Of a DNA stretch of 64,000 nt, positions 45,042 through 56,197 are shown in pieces. Below the pieces are notes generated by a model. The model worked only from the letters and a program-made list of their open reading frames with translations. It ran no database searches and was not told the origin of the DNA. The translations under genes and the position numbers were made by a program. Each line of letters begins with the position of its first letter. Position 1 is the first letter of the stretch. The stretch is from Roseivivax sp. GX 12232. GTDB taxonomy: Bacteria > Pseudomonadota > Alphaproteobacteria > Rhodobacterales > Rhodobacteraceae. The stretch lies in NCBI RefSeq assembly GCF_021272185.1, contig NZ_JAJSEC010000010.1, positions 1 to 64,000 of the forward strand. The letters run 5' to 3'.

Positions 45042-45207
45042 CTTGCGCCCGAATAGCACCGAAGGTGCCGGGCGCGCGCCGGACCGGCCCGATGGGCCGG
45101 CGCTCCGTGGGATGGCGCGCTTAGGTCGCCCCTAGCCCTGACCTTGCCAGGATAAAGCGCCTCGCTCGGAGTTCAGCAGCGCCGACCCCCGGTCCGGCGC
45201 GCGCCCA
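45042..45207 (-). repeat. Dispersed structured repeat R1, copy F
   Basis: Second reverse copy in the QOR-purD gap, ending 18 bases before the purD stop. Its outer end reads GCGCGCCCAGC and lacks the CCCTCTG of other copies. The 123 bases between E and F (44919-45041) show no gene. Confidence 0.83.
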
Positions 45208-45225
45208 GCACCTTGCGCGCAGCAC

Positions 45226-46491
45226 CTACCCCAGCGCGCGCCAGCCGATGTCGCGGCGGCAGAAGCCCTCGGGCCAGTCGACCGCGTCGACCAGCGCATA
45301 AGCCCGGTCGCGGGCCTCGCCGAGGCTCGCGCCCCGGGCGGTGGCGTTCAGAACCCGACCGCCGCTGGCCACCACCGCGCCCTCGCGGGTGGCGGTGCCG
45401 GCGTGGAAGGTCATGTGGAAGCTGTCCTCGGGTAGATCGCCCAGCCCGCGGATCACGCTGCCTTTCTCGTAGGCGCCGGGATAGCCCTCGGCGGCCATGA
45501 CCACGGTCATCGCGTGGTCCTCGGCCCAGCTCACCCGGGCCTCGCCGAGCCGGCCTTCGGCGCAGGCGTGGATCAGGTCGAGCGCCTGGGCCCCGAGCCG
45601 CATCATCAGCGCCTGGCACTCGGGGTCGCCGAAGCGGACGTTGTATTCCACCAGCCGCGGCGCGCCGTCCTCGATCATCAGACCGGCGTAGAGCACCCCC
45701 TGGTAGGGCGTGCCGCGGCGGGCCATCTCGGCGATCGTGGGCTTCACGATCTCGTCGAGCGCGCGGGCCGTGACGGTCGCGTCCATGATCGGCGCGGGGC
45801 TATAGGCGCCCATGCCGCCGGTGTTGGGGCCGGTGTCGCCTTCGCCCACGCGCTTGTGGTCCTGGGCGGTGCCCACGGCCAGCACGTCCCTGCCGTCGCA
45901 GAGCACGAAGAAGGAGGCCTCCTCGCCGGTCATGAACTCCTCGATCACCACCTCGGCGCCGGCCGCGCCGAAGGCGCCGCCGAACATCTCCGCGATCGCG
46001 GCCTCGGCCTCCGCCAGGCTTTCGGCGATGATCACGCCCTTGCCCGCGGCCAGCCCGTCGGCCTTGATCACCACCGGGAAGGGGCCCTGGCGCACATGCG
46101 CGAGCGCCGCGGCCTCCTCGGTGAAATGCGCGTAAGCCGCGGTCGGCGCGCCCGAGGCGTCGCAGAGCTCCTTGGTGAAGGCCTTGGAGGCCTCGAGCCG
46201 GGCGGCCTCGCGGCTTGGGCCGAAGACCAGGATACCGGCGTCGCGCAGGGTGTCGGCCACGCCCGCGGCCAGCGGCGCCTCGGGACCGATGATCACCAGG
46301 TCGATGGCGTTCTCGCCGGCGAACTCGGCCACCGCGCCGCCGTCCTCGATGTCGAGCGCCGCGCAGGTGGCGATCTCGGCGATGCCGGCATTGCCCGGCG
46401 CCACGATCAGCTTGTCGCACTTGGGGTTCTGCATCGCCGCCCAGGCCAGGGCATGTTCGCGCCCGCCGCCGCCGAGGATGAGGATGTTCAT
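45226..46491 (-). CDS. purD: Phosphoribosylamine--glycine ligase
   Basis: Second step of de novo purine synthesis: phosphoribosylamine + glycine + ATP to GAR. The 421-residue protein begins MNILILGGGGREHALAW and shows the ATP-grasp regions PVVIKADGLAAGKGVIIAES (about 134-153) and YNVRFGDPECQALMMRL. The frame stays open for another 500 codons upstream across xseA, but the family N-terminus sets the start at 46491. It is divergent from xseA with a 159-base gap. Confidence 0.96.
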   Translation of the reverse strand: MNILILGGGGREHALAWAAMQNPKCDKLIVAPGNAGIAEIATCAALDIEDGGAVAEFAGENAIDLVIIGPEAPLAAGVADTLRDAGILVFGPSREAARLEASKAFTKELCDASGAPTAAYAHFTEEAAALAHVRQGPFPVVIKADGLAAGKGVIIAESLAEAEAAIAEMFGGAFGAAGAEVVIEEFMTGEEASFFVLCDGRDVLAVGTAQDHKRVGEGDTGPNTGGMGAYSPAPIMDATVTARALDEIVKPTIAEMARRGTPYQGVLYAGLMIEDGAPRLVEYNVRFGDPECQALMMRLGAQALDLIHACAEGRLGEARVSWAEDHAMTVVMAAEGYPGAYEKGSVIRGLGDLPEDSFHMTFHAGTATREGAVVASGGRVLNATARGASLGEARDRAYALVDAVDWPEGFCRRDIGWRALG

Positions 46492-46650
46492 GGCCCGCTC
46501 TCCGTCTCGCCCGTCCCTTGCTGGCCTGCCTCGTAGCCGCGTGGCCCCCGCCGCACAAGCCTTGGCCCGGCGAAAGCCCGCGCGGGCCCGGTTTTCCCCG
46601 CTGCGAAGCGGCGCTAGTGTCGGGCAAGCAAGACAAGCGGCAGGGCAGGC

Positions 46651-48228
46651 ATGAGCGACCTCATCGACGACGGCGAAAGCGGCAACACCCCGGAGTTCAC
46701 CGTCTCCGAGATTTCCGGCGCGGTGAAGCGCACCATCGAGGGCGAGTTCGGCCATGTCCGCATCAAGGGCGAGGTCGGCCGGGTCTCGCGGCCGCGTTCG
46801 GGCCATGTCTACCTGGACCTGAAGGACGACCGCGCGGTGATCTCGGGGGTGATGTGGAAAGGCGTCGCCGCGCGCCAGGACACCCAGCCCGAAGAGGGCA
46901 TGGAGGTCGTCGCCACCGGCCGGCTGACCACCTTCCCGGGGCAGTCGAAATACCAGATCGTGATAGAGGACATCCGCCCCGCCGGCATGGGCGCGCTCAT
47001 GGCGATGCTGGAGAAGCGCCGCAAGGCGCTGGCCGCCGAGGGGCTTTTCGACGAGGGCCGCAAGAAGCCGCGGCCTTTCCTGCCCGAGATCATCGGCGTG
47101 GTGACCTCGCCTTCGGGGGCGGTGATCCGCGACATCCTGCACCGGCTGCGCGAGCGTTTCCCCCGCAAGGTGCTGATCTGGCCGGTGGCGGTGCAGGGCC
47201 AGGCCTCGGCCCCCGAGGTCGCCCGCGCGATCCGCGGCTTCAACGCGTTGACCCCCGGCGGCGCGCTGCCCCGGCCCGACCTGCTGATCGTGGCGCGCGG
47301 CGGTGGCTCGATCGAGGATCTCTGGGGCTTCAACGAGGAGATCGTGGTGCGCGCGGCGGCCGAGTCGCAGATCCCGCTGATCTCGGCGGTGGGCCATGAG
47401 ACCGACACCACGCTGATCGATTTCGCCGCCGACCTTCGCGCGCCGACGCCCACCGCCGCCGCCGAGCTGGCGGTGCCGGTCCGGCGCGACCTCCTGGCCT
47501 GGAGCGGCGAGATGCAGGCGCGCATGGGCCGGGCGGTCTCGCAGCGGCTCGAGCATCGCGGCCAGCGGCTGGGTGACCTGGCCCGCGCGCTGCCCCGGGC
47601 CGAGACGCTCCTGGAAAGCGCCCGCCAGCGGCTCGACACCAGCGGCGAGCGGCTGCCCGCGGCGCTGATCCGGGGGGTGCAGAGCCGCCGGGTGACGCTG
47701 TCCGAGACCGCCGGGAGCCTGCGCCCGGGCATGTTGCGCGCGCGCACCGCCGAGGGGCGCCGCGCGCTCGAGGTCTGGGGCGCGCGGCTCGCGCCGGCGC
47801 TCGGGCGGCTGACCGAGACCCGGGCCCAGGCCCTGGGCCGTGTCGGCGACCGCCTGAGCCTGCGCCCGATCCAGCGCGAGGTCTCCGAGCACCGCCGCAG
47901 CCTCGAGGCGCTGGCGCTGCGCCTCGACCAGGGCGCCGAGGCGCGGCTGCGCGCGGGCCGCGAGGGGCTCGCGGGTCTCGACCGGCTGCACGAGACACTG
48001 GGCTACAAGGCGACGCTCGAGCGCGGCTACGCGGTGGTGCGGGGCGCGGGCGGCGTGCTGACCACCCGCGCCGAGGCCGAGGCCGCGGGCGGGCTGGAGA
48101 TCGAGTTCAAGGACGGCCGGTTGAAGATCGGCGGCGGTGCCGGGGCCGGTGGCGGCGGGGCCGGTGGGGCTGCGAAGAAGAGCGAGACGCGGAAGAAGAG
48201 CGCGCCGGAGCAGGGGTCGTTGTTCTGA
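46651..48228 (+). CDS. xseA: Exodeoxyribonuclease VII large subunit
   Basis: Single-strand-specific exonuclease, catalytic subunit acting with XseB. The 525-residue protein has the N-terminal OB fold (about 14-110, with [20 protein letters not shown]), then the catalytic domain with [33 protein letters not shown] and [20 protein letters not shown], a long coiled-coil segment and an unusual Gly/Ala/Lys-rich tail (last 40 residues). AGGGCAGGC precedes the ATG. xseB is not in the window. Confidence 0.95.
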   Translation: MSDLIDDGESGNTPEFTVSEISGAVKRTIEGEFGHVRIKGEVGRVSRPRSGHVYLDLKDDRAVISGVMWKGVAARQDTQPEEGMEVVATGRLTTFPGQSKYQIVIEDIRPAGMGALMAMLEKRRKALAAEGLFDEGRKKPRPFLPEIIGVVTSPSGAVIRDILHRLRERFPRKVLIWPVAVQGQASAPEVARAIRGFNALTPGGALPRPDLLIVARGGGSIEDLWGFNEEIVVRAAAESQIPLISAVGHETDTTLIDFAADLRAPTPTAAAELAVPVRRDLLAWSGEMQARMGRAVSQRLEHRGQRLGDLARALPRAETLLESARQRLDTSGERLPAALIRGVQSRRVTLSETAGSLRPGMLRARTAEGRRALEVWGARLAPALGRLTETRAQALGRVGDRLSLRPIQREVSEHRRSLEALALRLDQGAEARLRAGREGLAGLDRLHETLGYKATLERGYAVVRGAGGVLTTRAEAEAAGGLEIEFKDGRLKIGGGAGAGGGGAGGAAKKSETRKKSAPEQGSLF

Positions 48229-48562
48229 AAGACGGGGTGGGCTTGGGTGGCTGGCGGCTTGTTAGTCCGTCAGGCGGTGCCGCTGGATTCGGAGTGGCGT
48301 GAGACGCGAGCGTTCAGGCTCTAGGCTGCCGAATGGTGATGCCGGGGGACGTGCAGCATTCGTGGCCGTCCGCGGGACATCAGACCGCTCATGGCAGCTT
48401 CCGACAGGTGAGCCGGGCGCGCGACGATCGATGGGCAAAGCTGGCGGTCGAATAGCAGCGCCGACCTGCGTGCGCTGCTTCTGACCGCCAAGCCGCGCTG
48501 CTGCCCGTCTGTCGGCGCCCCCTCACAACCCACACCCCTGACCAACATCGCAACAGGCACAC
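48229..48562. other. Non-coding stretch between xseA and R1 copy G
   Basis: No gene, terminator or promoter was recognised. The last 50 bases (48513-48562) are C-rich and G-poor, as beside other R1 copies. Confidence 0.4.
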
Positions 48563-48730
48563 CAGAGGGCGCGCGCCGGACCGGGGGCCGGCGCTGCTGA
48601 CCGTCGTGCTAAGCGCTTTATCCCAGCAAGGTCAGGACGAGCTGCGAGCTAAACGCGCCGCCCCAAGGAGCGCCGGCCCAAGGGGCCGGTCCGGCGCGCG
48701 CCCGGCACCTTCGGTGCTATTCGGGCGCAA
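48563..48730 (+). repeat. Dispersed structured repeat R1, copy G
   Basis: Forward copy between the convergent xseA and fadB genes and a good reference for the fold: outer arms 48567-48584 and 48686-48703 (18 bp, perfect), inner arms CCGGCGCT (48588-48595) and AGCGCCGG (48669-48676), terminal hairpin GCACC-TTC-GGTGC (48705-48717) enclosed by CGCCCG/CGGGCG. Confidence 0.87.
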
Positions 48731-48830
48731 AAGGCGCGGGGTGGTGGCTGAGCGCGTCGGGGGGCAGGGCGGCTCTTTTCGGCTGGGTTTCATTGGCAGC
48801 GCTTCAGGTGTCTCAAACCCACCCCCAACG

Positions 48831-48858
48831 AAAAAGAGGAGCCCCAACCCGGGGCTCC
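48831..48858 (-). terminator. Terminator of the beta-oxidation operon
   Basis: Minus strand: perfect 8-bp stem (plus GGAGCCCC 48838-48845 and GGGGCTCC 48851-48858), 5-base loop, then TCTTTTT. It lies 44 bases after the fadB stop. Confidence 0.85.
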
Positions 48859-48901
48859 CCTCCATTTCACCACAACCAGCGCCCCGCAGGGCCCCGCTTC
48901 C

Positions 48902-51100
48902 TCAGGCCGCCTCGTCCATCTTGCCGAACCGTCCGTAGAAGCTCTGGGTCTTCTCGGCCATCTCGCGCAGGAGCGTCGGGCAGGCGAAACGGGCGCCGTA
49001 GGCCGCCTCCAGGGCGTCGCAGCGCTCGGCGGCATAGGGCGCGCCGAGGATGTCGAGCCAGGACAGCGGACCGCCGGACCAAGGGGCGAAACCCCAGCCG
49101 AGGATCGCGCCGACGTCACCCTCGCGGATGTCCATCAGCACGCCTTCCTCGAGCGCGCGCACCGCTTCCAGCGCCTGGGCGAAGAGCAGGCGATGCTGCA
49201 CGTCGGTCAGCTCGGGCTGCTCCTCGGCCACCGGGTAGCGGGCCGCGAGACCCTCCCAGAGACCCTGGCGCTTGCCCTTCTCGTCGTAGGCGTAAAAGCC
49301 GGCGTTGGCCTTGCGGCCGAGACGGCCCTCGCCCTCCATCCAGAAGATCACCTCGTCGACCGCCTCGTCGGGATACTCCGCGCCCATGGCGGCCTTGGTC
49401 GCCCGGGCGATCTTGGCACCGAGATCGATCGAGGTCTCGTCCACCAGCTGCAAGGGCCCGAGCGGCATGCCGACCATCTTCGCGGCATTCTCGATCAGCG
49501 TCGGGTTCACCCCCTCGGCGACCATGCGGATGCCTTCGTTGATGTAGGGGATGATGCAGCGGTTGGCGTAGAAGAAGCGCGCGTCGTTGACCACGATCGG
49601 CGTCTTGCGGATCTGCCGCACGTAGTCCAGCGCCTTGGCGGTCGCGCGGTCGCCGGTGGCGCCGCCCTTGATGATCTCGACCAGGGCCATCTTCTCGACC
49701 GGCGAGAAGAAGTGGATGCCGATGAACTGCTCGGGGCGCTTGGAGGCCTTGGCCAGCTCGGTGATCGGCAGGGTCGAGGTGTTGGTCGCGAAGATGCAAT
49801 CCTCGCCGATGACCTCCTCGACCTTGGCGGTGACCTCGGCCTTGATCTTCGGATCCTCGAAGACCGCCTCGATGATCAGGTCGCAGCCGGCGAGCGCGGC
49901 GTAATCGGTGGTGGCGGTGATCTGCCCCAGGACGCGCTCCTTCTTGGCCTCGTCGACCTTCTTCTTCTTGATGCCCTGGTCGAGGTAGCCCTCGGTATAG
50001 GCCTTGCCCTTGTCGGCGGCCTCCTGCTTCTGGTCGAGCAGCACCACCTCGATCCCGGCCATGGCCGAGACCAGCGCGATGCCTGCGCCCATCATGCCCG
50101 CGCCCAGCACGCCGACCTTCTTGACCGACTGGTCATCGACGCCCTCGGGCCGCACGGCGCCCTTCTCGAGCGCGCCCTTGTTGATGAAGAGCGAGCGGAT
50201 CATCGCCCCCGAGGAGGGGTTCATCAGCACATGGGTGAACCAGCGCGCCTCGATCTTCAGCGCGGTGTCGAAGGGCACCATGGCGCCTTCGTAGACCGCC
50301 GAGAGCAGCGCCTTGGCCGCCGGGTAGACGCCCTTGGTCTTGCCGTGAACCATGGCCGAGGCGCCGACGAAGGTCATGAAGCCCGCCGGGTGGTAGGGCG
50401 CGCCGCCGGGCATCTTGTAGCCCTTCTGGTCCCAGGGCTTTACGATGTCCTTGTCGGTGGCCTCGAGGACCCAAGCGCGCGCCGCCTCGAGCGGATCGGC
50501 CGCGACCTCGTCGACGAGCCCCGCCGCCTTGGCCTTCATCGGGTCCGAGAGCTTGCCCTCGAGCAGGAAGGGCGAGGCCGCCATGGCGCCCATCTTGCGC
50601 ACGAGGCGCGTGGTGCCGCCGCCGCCGGGGAAAATGCCGACCATGATCTCGGGTAGGCCGATCTTGGCCTTGGGATCGGGGGTCACGAAGATCCGGTGCG
50701 TGGCCAGCGGCAACTCGAGCCCGATGCCGAGCGCGGTGCCGGGCAGGGCCGCGGCGATCGGCTTGCCACCCTTCTGGGTCTTGGGGTCCATGCCCGCGAG
50801 CTCGATCTTGCGCAGCACCCGGTGCAGGCCCATGACGCCCTCGAAGAGCCCCTCGGCGGGGTTCTCGCCGGCGGCGTCCTTCATGGCCGCGATGGCGTTG
50901 AGGTCCATGCCCGCGGCAAAGCTGTCCTTGCCGGAGGTGATGACCACGCCCTTCACCGCGTCATCGGCCAGCGCCTCGTCGATCAGGCTCTCGAGGTGTT
51001 GGCCGGCCTCCATCGACAGCACGTTCATGGACTTGCCGGGGCAGTCCCAGGTGATCACCGCGACGCCGTCGGCGCCCTTGTCCATCGTGAAATCGGTCAT
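48902..51100 (-). CDS. fadB: 3-hydroxyacyl-CoA dehydrogenase/enoyl-CoA hydratase (FadB/FadJ type)
   Basis: Bifunctional beta-oxidation enzyme of 732 residues. The N-terminal crotonase domain (about 1-190) shows SGKDSFAAGMDLNAI and ALGIGLELPLATHRI; the NAD-binding fold starts near residue 330 (VGVLGAGMMGAGIALVSAMA), and IGIHFFSPVEKMALVEIIKG marks the dehydrogenase. The symbol fadB is used for the type; FadJ is equally possible. It is the last gene of the operon, 64 bases after the NTF2-like gene, and has its own terminator. Confidence 0.93.
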   Translation of the reverse strand: MTDFTMDKGADGVAVITWDCPGKSMNVLSMEAGQHLESLIDEALADDAVKGVVITSGKDSFAAGMDLNAIAAMKDAAGENPAEGLFEGVMGLHRVLRKIELAGMDPKTQKGGKPIAAALPGTALGIGLELPLATHRIFVTPDPKAKIGLPEIMVGIFPGGGGTTRLVRKMGAMAASPFLLEGKLSDPMKAKAAGLVDEVAADPLEAARAWVLEATDKDIVKPWDQKGYKMPGGAPYHPAGFMTFVGASAMVHGKTKGVYPAAKALLSAVYEGAMVPFDTALKIEARWFTHVLMNPSSGAMIRSLFINKGALEKGAVRPEGVDDQSVKKVGVLGAGMMGAGIALVSAMAGIEVVLLDQKQEAADKGKAYTEGYLDQGIKKKKVDEAKKERVLGQITATTDYAALAGCDLIIEAVFEDPKIKAEVTAKVEEVIGEDCIFATNTSTLPITELAKASKRPEQFIGIHFFSPVEKMALVEIIKGGATGDRATAKALDYVRQIRKTPIVVNDARFFYANRCIIPYINEGIRMVAEGVNPTLIENAAKMVGMPLGPLQLVDETSIDLGAKIARATKAAMGAEYPDEAVDEVIFWMEGEGRLGRKANAGFYAYDEKGKRQGLWEGLAARYPVAEEQPELTDVQHRLLFAQALEAVRALEEGVLMDIREGDVGAILGWGFAPWSGGPLSWLDILGAPYAAERCDALEAAYGARFACPTLLREMAEKTQSFYGRFGKMDEAA

Positions 51101-51164
51101 GTCAGTCTCCCCTTGGAGAAGGTTGTCATATCGGGCCCGCCGGTCGCGCGGCGGGCGGAAAATC

Positions 51165-51629
51165 TCAGTCGTCGGCGCCGGGGCCGGGGCGGTCCGGGGT
51201 CAGCGCCGCCGCGTGGCCCTTGTCGCGGGTCGCGGTGTAATGGCTCGCCTGCACCCGCCAGTCGCCATCCGCCCAGGCCAGGTCCGAGATCGCCTGGTAG
51301 GGGGCGATGACCGGGGTCTCGCCGGCAAAGAGATGGGTCTCATGCGTGGCGGCGATCCGGCCGGGCCCGGCAAAGCGCGCCTCGGTGACCACCCGGTCGA
51401 TCCGGGTGACACCGAGGCTGCGGAACTGCTCCTGCATCTTCTGGAACAGCGCCTCGAGCTCGGAGAGCTGGTCGAGCCGGGTCTCGCCCTCGGCGGTGCT
51501 GTGCCGGTAGGGCAGGGTGAAACAGGGGGCCATCGCCGCGAAATCACCGGCTTCGAGCGCGGCGTCGGCGCGCGTCAGCAGCGTCTCGGCGATCTCGAGG
51601 GCGGTTCGGGTTTCCGGGGCGGTGGCCAT
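51165..51629 (-). CDS. NTF2/SnoaL-like protein of unknown function
   Basis: The 154-residue cytosolic protein has the pattern of the nuclear-transport-factor-2-like fold: a helical N-terminus (TALEIAETLLTRADAALEAG, DFAAMAPCFTLPYRH) and C-terminal strands with WADGDWRVQASHYTAT. No catalytic residues can be assigned. It lies 3 bases after the thiolase gene and within the beta-oxidation operon, so a role in acyl-CoA handling is possible but unsupported by sequence. Confidence 0.6.
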   Translation of the reverse strand: MATAPETRTALEIAETLLTRADAALEAGDFAAMAPCFTLPYRHSTAEGETRLDQLSELEALFQKMQEQFRSLGVTRIDRVVTEARFAGPGRIAATHETHLFAGETPVIAPYQAISDLAWADGDWRVQASHYTATRDKGHAAALTPDRPGPGADD

Positions 51630-51632
51630 GGA

Positions 51633-52844
<1,212 letters not shown>

Positions 52845-52857
52845 CCTTGGTCTCCTT

Positions 52858-53493
52858 TCACGCCCGGTCCGAAGGGTTGCCGGGCATCAGCTCATAGGGG
52901 TGTTTCCAGCCGGGCTGTTCCGAAAGCCGGGTCAGCCAGGCGTCGATATGGGGCCAGTCCTTGCGGTCGAAGCCGAAGGGCTCGGGGTAATAGAGGTAGC
53001 CGCAGCACGAGAGGTCGGCGTTGGTGAGGCCCTGGCCGACGATCCAGTCGCGGCCCGCGAGATGGGCGTCGAGCACCTGGTAGGCGGCGTTCAGACGGCC
53101 CTGCAGGAAGCCGATCGCCTCGGTCGGGCGCTTGTCCTCGGGCGGGAAGTTCAAAAGGAACCGCGTCACCCCGGCCTGCGAGGAGAGCTTGTGGTTGTCC
53201 CAGAACACCCAGCGCATGACCTCGCGCTGCTCCTCGGGCGTGGTGCCGGCGAATTTGCCCGACTTCTCCGAGACATACATCTGGATCACGCCGGACTGGG
53301 TCAGCGTCACATCGCCGTCGACCATGACCGGGGCCTCGCCCATGGCGTTGAGGTCGCGGTATTCGGCGCTGCGGGTCGCGCCGTTGAAGAAGTCGACGAA
53401 GACCGGGCGCCAGTCGAGGCCGGACAGTTCCAGCGCCAGCGCCGCCTTGTAGGCGTTGCCGCTTTCTCCGAAGCAATGCAGATCGATGGTCAT
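52858..53493 (-). CDS. Glutathione S-transferase family protein
   Basis: The 211-residue protein has the thioredoxin-like N-terminal domain (MTIDLHCFGESGNAYKAALA, then VTLTQSGVIQMYV with the Gln-Ser glutathione-binding pair) and an all-helical C-terminal domain. The substrate is unknown. It sits in the beta-oxidation operon, 13 bases before fadA, an association also seen in other Rhodobacteraceae as I recall. It might detoxify reactive enals, but this is speculative. Confidence 0.85.
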   Translation of the reverse strand: MTIDLHCFGESGNAYKAALALELSGLDWRPVFVDFFNGATRSAEYRDLNAMGEAPVMVDGDVTLTQSGVIQMYVSEKSGKFAGTTPEEQREVMRWVFWDNHKLSSQAGVTRFLLNFPPEDKRPTEAIGFLQGRLNAAYQVLDAHLAGRDWIVGQGLTNADLSCCGYLYYPEPFGFDRKDWPHIDAWLTRLSEQPGWKHPYELMPGNPSDRA

Positions 53494-53654
53494 GCGCGGT
53501 CCTTTCCCAAATGCCTGCGCCCGGGGCGCGTCCCCCTGCGGGCCGGAAGACGGGACAGGGCAGGGCGGGCCCGGCCAAGCGCCGCCCGAAGGGCGGGGCC
53601 TGTCGCGATCGGTGCCTCTGCTGCCATTTGCCTCCTCCCAGGCCGTGGCGGTCC

Positions 53655-53867
53655 TCAGCGCTTGCGCGCCTCCAGCTCGGCGTTGAAGAGCCTGAGCCGG
53701 TGCGACAGCGCCTCGTTCTCGGTGACGCTGTCGAAGTTCTCGAAGAGGAAGCTCAATGCCTCGCCTTCGTCGAGCCCGGCCTCGGCGGCGAAGCGCCGGA
53801 GCCTGCGGTAGCCGTCCTCGGTCATGGCGACGGGGAAACGGCGGGTCAGACGGAAGCGTTTGGGCAT
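53655..53867 (-). CDS. Small conserved-type protein, unknown
   Basis: A 70-residue basic protein MPKRFRLTRRFPVAMTEDGY followed by RRLRRFAAEAGLDEGEALSF and a charged helix. The N-terminal strand and two helices resemble a ribbon-helix-helix DNA-binding fold. GGAGG lies just before the ATG on the minus strand, and it falls in a fixed position between the acyl-CoA dehydrogenase and GST genes, which supports it as a real gene. A DNA-binding or antitoxin-like role is only a suggestion. Confidence 0.6.
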   Translation of the reverse strand: MPKRFRLTRRFPVAMTEDGYRRLRRFAAEAGLDEGEALSFLFENFDSVTENEALSHRLRLFNAELEARKR

Positions 53868-53911
53868 GGGGCCTCCTCGGGACGGGTGGGCGTCTCCGCC
53901 CACCCTTGGCC

Positions 53912-55690
53912 TCAGAAGTTGGCCGCGTCCAGTTCCATGACCGTCTCGGCGCCGGACTCGATGCGCTTGAGGTGCATCGCCGTGGCCGGCAGCTGGCGCG
54001 CCATGTAGTAGCGCCCGGTGGCGAGCTTGGCGGCGTAGAAGTCGTCGCTGGCGCCGCCCTCGATCGCCGCCTTGGCCGCGAGGCCCATCTTCGCCCACAT
54101 CAGGCCCAGGCAGACATGCCCGAAGAGGTGCATGAAGTCATAGGAGCCCGAAAGCGCGTTGTTGGGGTTCTTCATGCCGTTCTGCATGAAGTACATGCCC
54201 GCCTGCTGCAGGTCCTTGGAGGCCAGCTTCAGCGGATCGAGGAAGTCGCGGTCGAAGGCTTCGTCCTGGCCCTTGGTCTCCTTGATGAAGTCCTTGACCA
54301 TGTCGAAGAAGGCCATGACGTGCTTGCCGCCGTCCTGGCCGAGCTTGCGGCCCACGAGGTCGAGCGACTGGATGCCGTTGGTGCCCTCGTAGATCATGGT
54401 GATCCGGGCGTCGCGGACGAACTGCTCGAGGCCCCATTCGCGGGTGAAGCCCGAGCCGCCCAGGGTCTGCTGCGCGAGGACCGCGGTGTCGAAACCCTTG
54501 TCGGTCAGGAAGCCCTTGATCACCGGCGTCAGCAGCGAGATCAGCCCCTCGGCGGCGGCATCCTCGTTGCGATGCGCGCGGTCGATCATCGAGGCGCCCC
54601 AGAAGGTGAAGGCGCGGGCGCCTTCGACAAAGCTCTTCTGGTGCATCAGGTTCCGGCGCACGTCGGGGTGCACGATGATCGGATCGGCGGGGCCCTCGGG
54701 GTTCTTCACGCCGGTCACGTCGCGGCCCTGCAGACGGTCCCGGGCGAAGCCGAGCGCGTTCTGATAGGCGACCTCGCCCTGGGCATAGCCCTGCAGGCCG
54801 ACGCCGAGACGGGCCTCGTTCATCATGGTGAACATGGCGCGCATGCCCTTGTGCATCTCGCCGATCAGGAAGCCCTTGGCGCCGTCGTAGTTCATCACGC
54901 AGGTGGCGTTGCCGTGGATGCCCATCTTCTCTTCGAGGCCGCCGCAGGAGAGGGCGTTGCGCTCGCCGAGGCTGCCGTCCTCGTTCACCAGGAACTTCGG
55001 CACGATGAAGAGCGAGATGCCCTTGATGCCGTCGGGGCCGCCGGGGATCTTGGCCAGCACCAGGTGGATGATGTTGTCGCACATGTCGTGCTCACCGGCC
55101 GAGATCCAGATCTTGTTGCCGGTGATCTTGTAGCTGCCGTCGTCCTGGGGTTCGGCCTTGGTGCGGATCAGGCCCAGGTCGGTGCCGCAATGCGGCTCGG
55201 TGAGGTTCATGGTCCCGCCCCACTCGCAGGTGACCATCTTCGGCAGATAGGTCGCCTTCTGCTCGGCCGATCCATGGGCGTGGATGGCGTTATAGGCGCC
55301 ATGGGTCAGGCCCGGATACATGTTGAAGGCCATGTTCGCCGAGGAGAACATCTCGCCCACCGCGGTCGAGACGAGGTAGGGCAGGCCCTGGCCGCCATAC
55401 TCGGGATCGCAGTCGAGCGCGGTCCAGCCGCCGTCGCGCATCTGGTCGAAGGCCTCGCGGAAGCCCTCGGGGGTGCGGACCACGCCGTTCTCCAGGCTGC
55501 AGCCCTGCTCGTCGCCGACCTTGTTCAGCGGCGCCAGCACGTTCTCGGCCAGCTTGCCGGCCTCGTCGAGGATGGCCTGCAGGGTTTCACGGTCGAGGTC
55601 CTCGTATCCCTCGATGCCGGCCTCGGCGGTCTTCAGCACCTCGTCGAGAACGAAGAGCATGTCCTTGGTGGGGGCGTGGTAGACGGGCAT
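53912..55690 (-). CDS. Acyl-CoA dehydrogenase with C-terminal extension (DmdC-like architecture)
   Basis: FAD enzyme of 592 residues, longer than the usual 380, with an extra N-terminal segment and the C-terminal domain (PF12806 type) seen in DmdC and long acyl-CoA dehydrogenases. Visible motifs are [51 protein letters not shown] and the probable catalytic-base region [13 protein letters not shown]. Placement before fadA and fadB suggests fatty-acyl-CoA oxidation; methylmercaptopropionyl-CoA (DMSP pathway) is an alternative that cannot be excluded. Confidence 0.87.
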   Translation of the reverse strand: MPVYHAPTKDMLFVLDEVLKTAEAGIEGYEDLDRETLQAILDEAGKLAENVLAPLNKVGDEQGCSLENGVVRTPEGFREAFDQMRDGGWTALDCDPEYGGQGLPYLVSTAVGEMFSSANMAFNMYPGLTHGAYNAIHAHGSAEQKATYLPKMVTCEWGGTMNLTEPHCGTDLGLIRTKAEPQDDGSYKITGNKIWISAGEHDMCDNIIHLVLAKIPGGPDGIKGISLFIVPKFLVNEDGSLGERNALSCGGLEEKMGIHGNATCVMNYDGAKGFLIGEMHKGMRAMFTMMNEARLGVGLQGYAQGEVAYQNALGFARDRLQGRDVTGVKNPEGPADPIIVHPDVRRNLMHQKSFVEGARAFTFWGASMIDRAHRNEDAAAEGLISLLTPVIKGFLTDKGFDTAVLAQQTLGGSGFTREWGLEQFVRDARITMIYEGTNGIQSLDLVGRKLGQDGGKHVMAFFDMVKDFIKETKGQDEAFDRDFLDPLKLASKDLQQAGMYFMQNGMKNPNNALSGSYDFMHLFGHVCLGLMWAKMGLAAKAAIEGGASDDFYAAKLATGRYYMARQLPATAMHLKRIESGAETVMELDAANF

Positions 55691-55717
55691 GGTGTCCTCC
55701 CTTGGGAAATACCGGTG

Positions 55718-56131
55718 TTATTCTGCGGCCTTGTCGCCGTGCGACATGGAGCCGAGGATCTTCTCGCCCCAGCGCATCTGGTCCTCGAGGTCGGCGATGG
55801 CCTCGTTGAGCTCGTCGCGCTGGGCGATCATCGCCTCCAGCCGCTCCTGGGCGACCTCGTAGGTGCGGGCGAGCTGGGTGCGCTGCTGGTCGCCCATGTC
55901 GTAGAGGTCGAGCAGCTGGCGGATCTCCTCGAGGCTGAAGCCGAAGCGCTTGCCGCGCAGGATCAGCTTGAGCCGCGCCCGGTCGCGCCGGGTGAAGAGC
56001 CGTCGCTGGCCCTCGCGGATCGGGAAGATCAGCTCCTTGGATTCATAGAAGCGCAGGGTCCGCGGCGTGACGTCATAGGCGTCGCACATCTCGCGGATGG
56101 TCATGATGCGGTCGTCGGAGGTCGGGGTCAT
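55718..56131 (-). CDS. MerR family regulator 1 of the beta-oxidation operon
   Basis: The 137-residue protein has the MerR helix-turn-helix (TIREMCDAYDVTPRTLRFYE, about 11-30), the wing RRLFTRRDRARLKLILRGKR and a long dimerisation coiled coil. There are no metal-binding cysteines at the C-terminus, as in LiuR-type regulators of acyl-CoA catabolism. It lies 27 bases before the acyl-CoA dehydrogenase gene in the same direction, so it probably controls the operon. Confidence 0.85.
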   Translation of the reverse strand: MTPTSDDRIMTIREMCDAYDVTPRTLRFYESKELIFPIREGQRRLFTRRDRARLKLILRGKRFGFSLEEIRQLLDLYDMGDQQRTQLARTYEVAQERLEAMIAQRDELNEAIADLEDQMRWGEKILGSMSHGDKAAE

Positions 56132-56197
56132 GGGTCTCGCAAGCCGATGTGTTCAAGCCAGAGGTAATGCGCTCGACCCCGCTGATACAACACGGGG

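Noticed and set aside
46492-47991. Upstream continuation of the purD frame for 500 codons across xseA
   Set aside because: The PurD N-terminus MNILILGGGG starts at 46491 and the extension is antisense to xseA.
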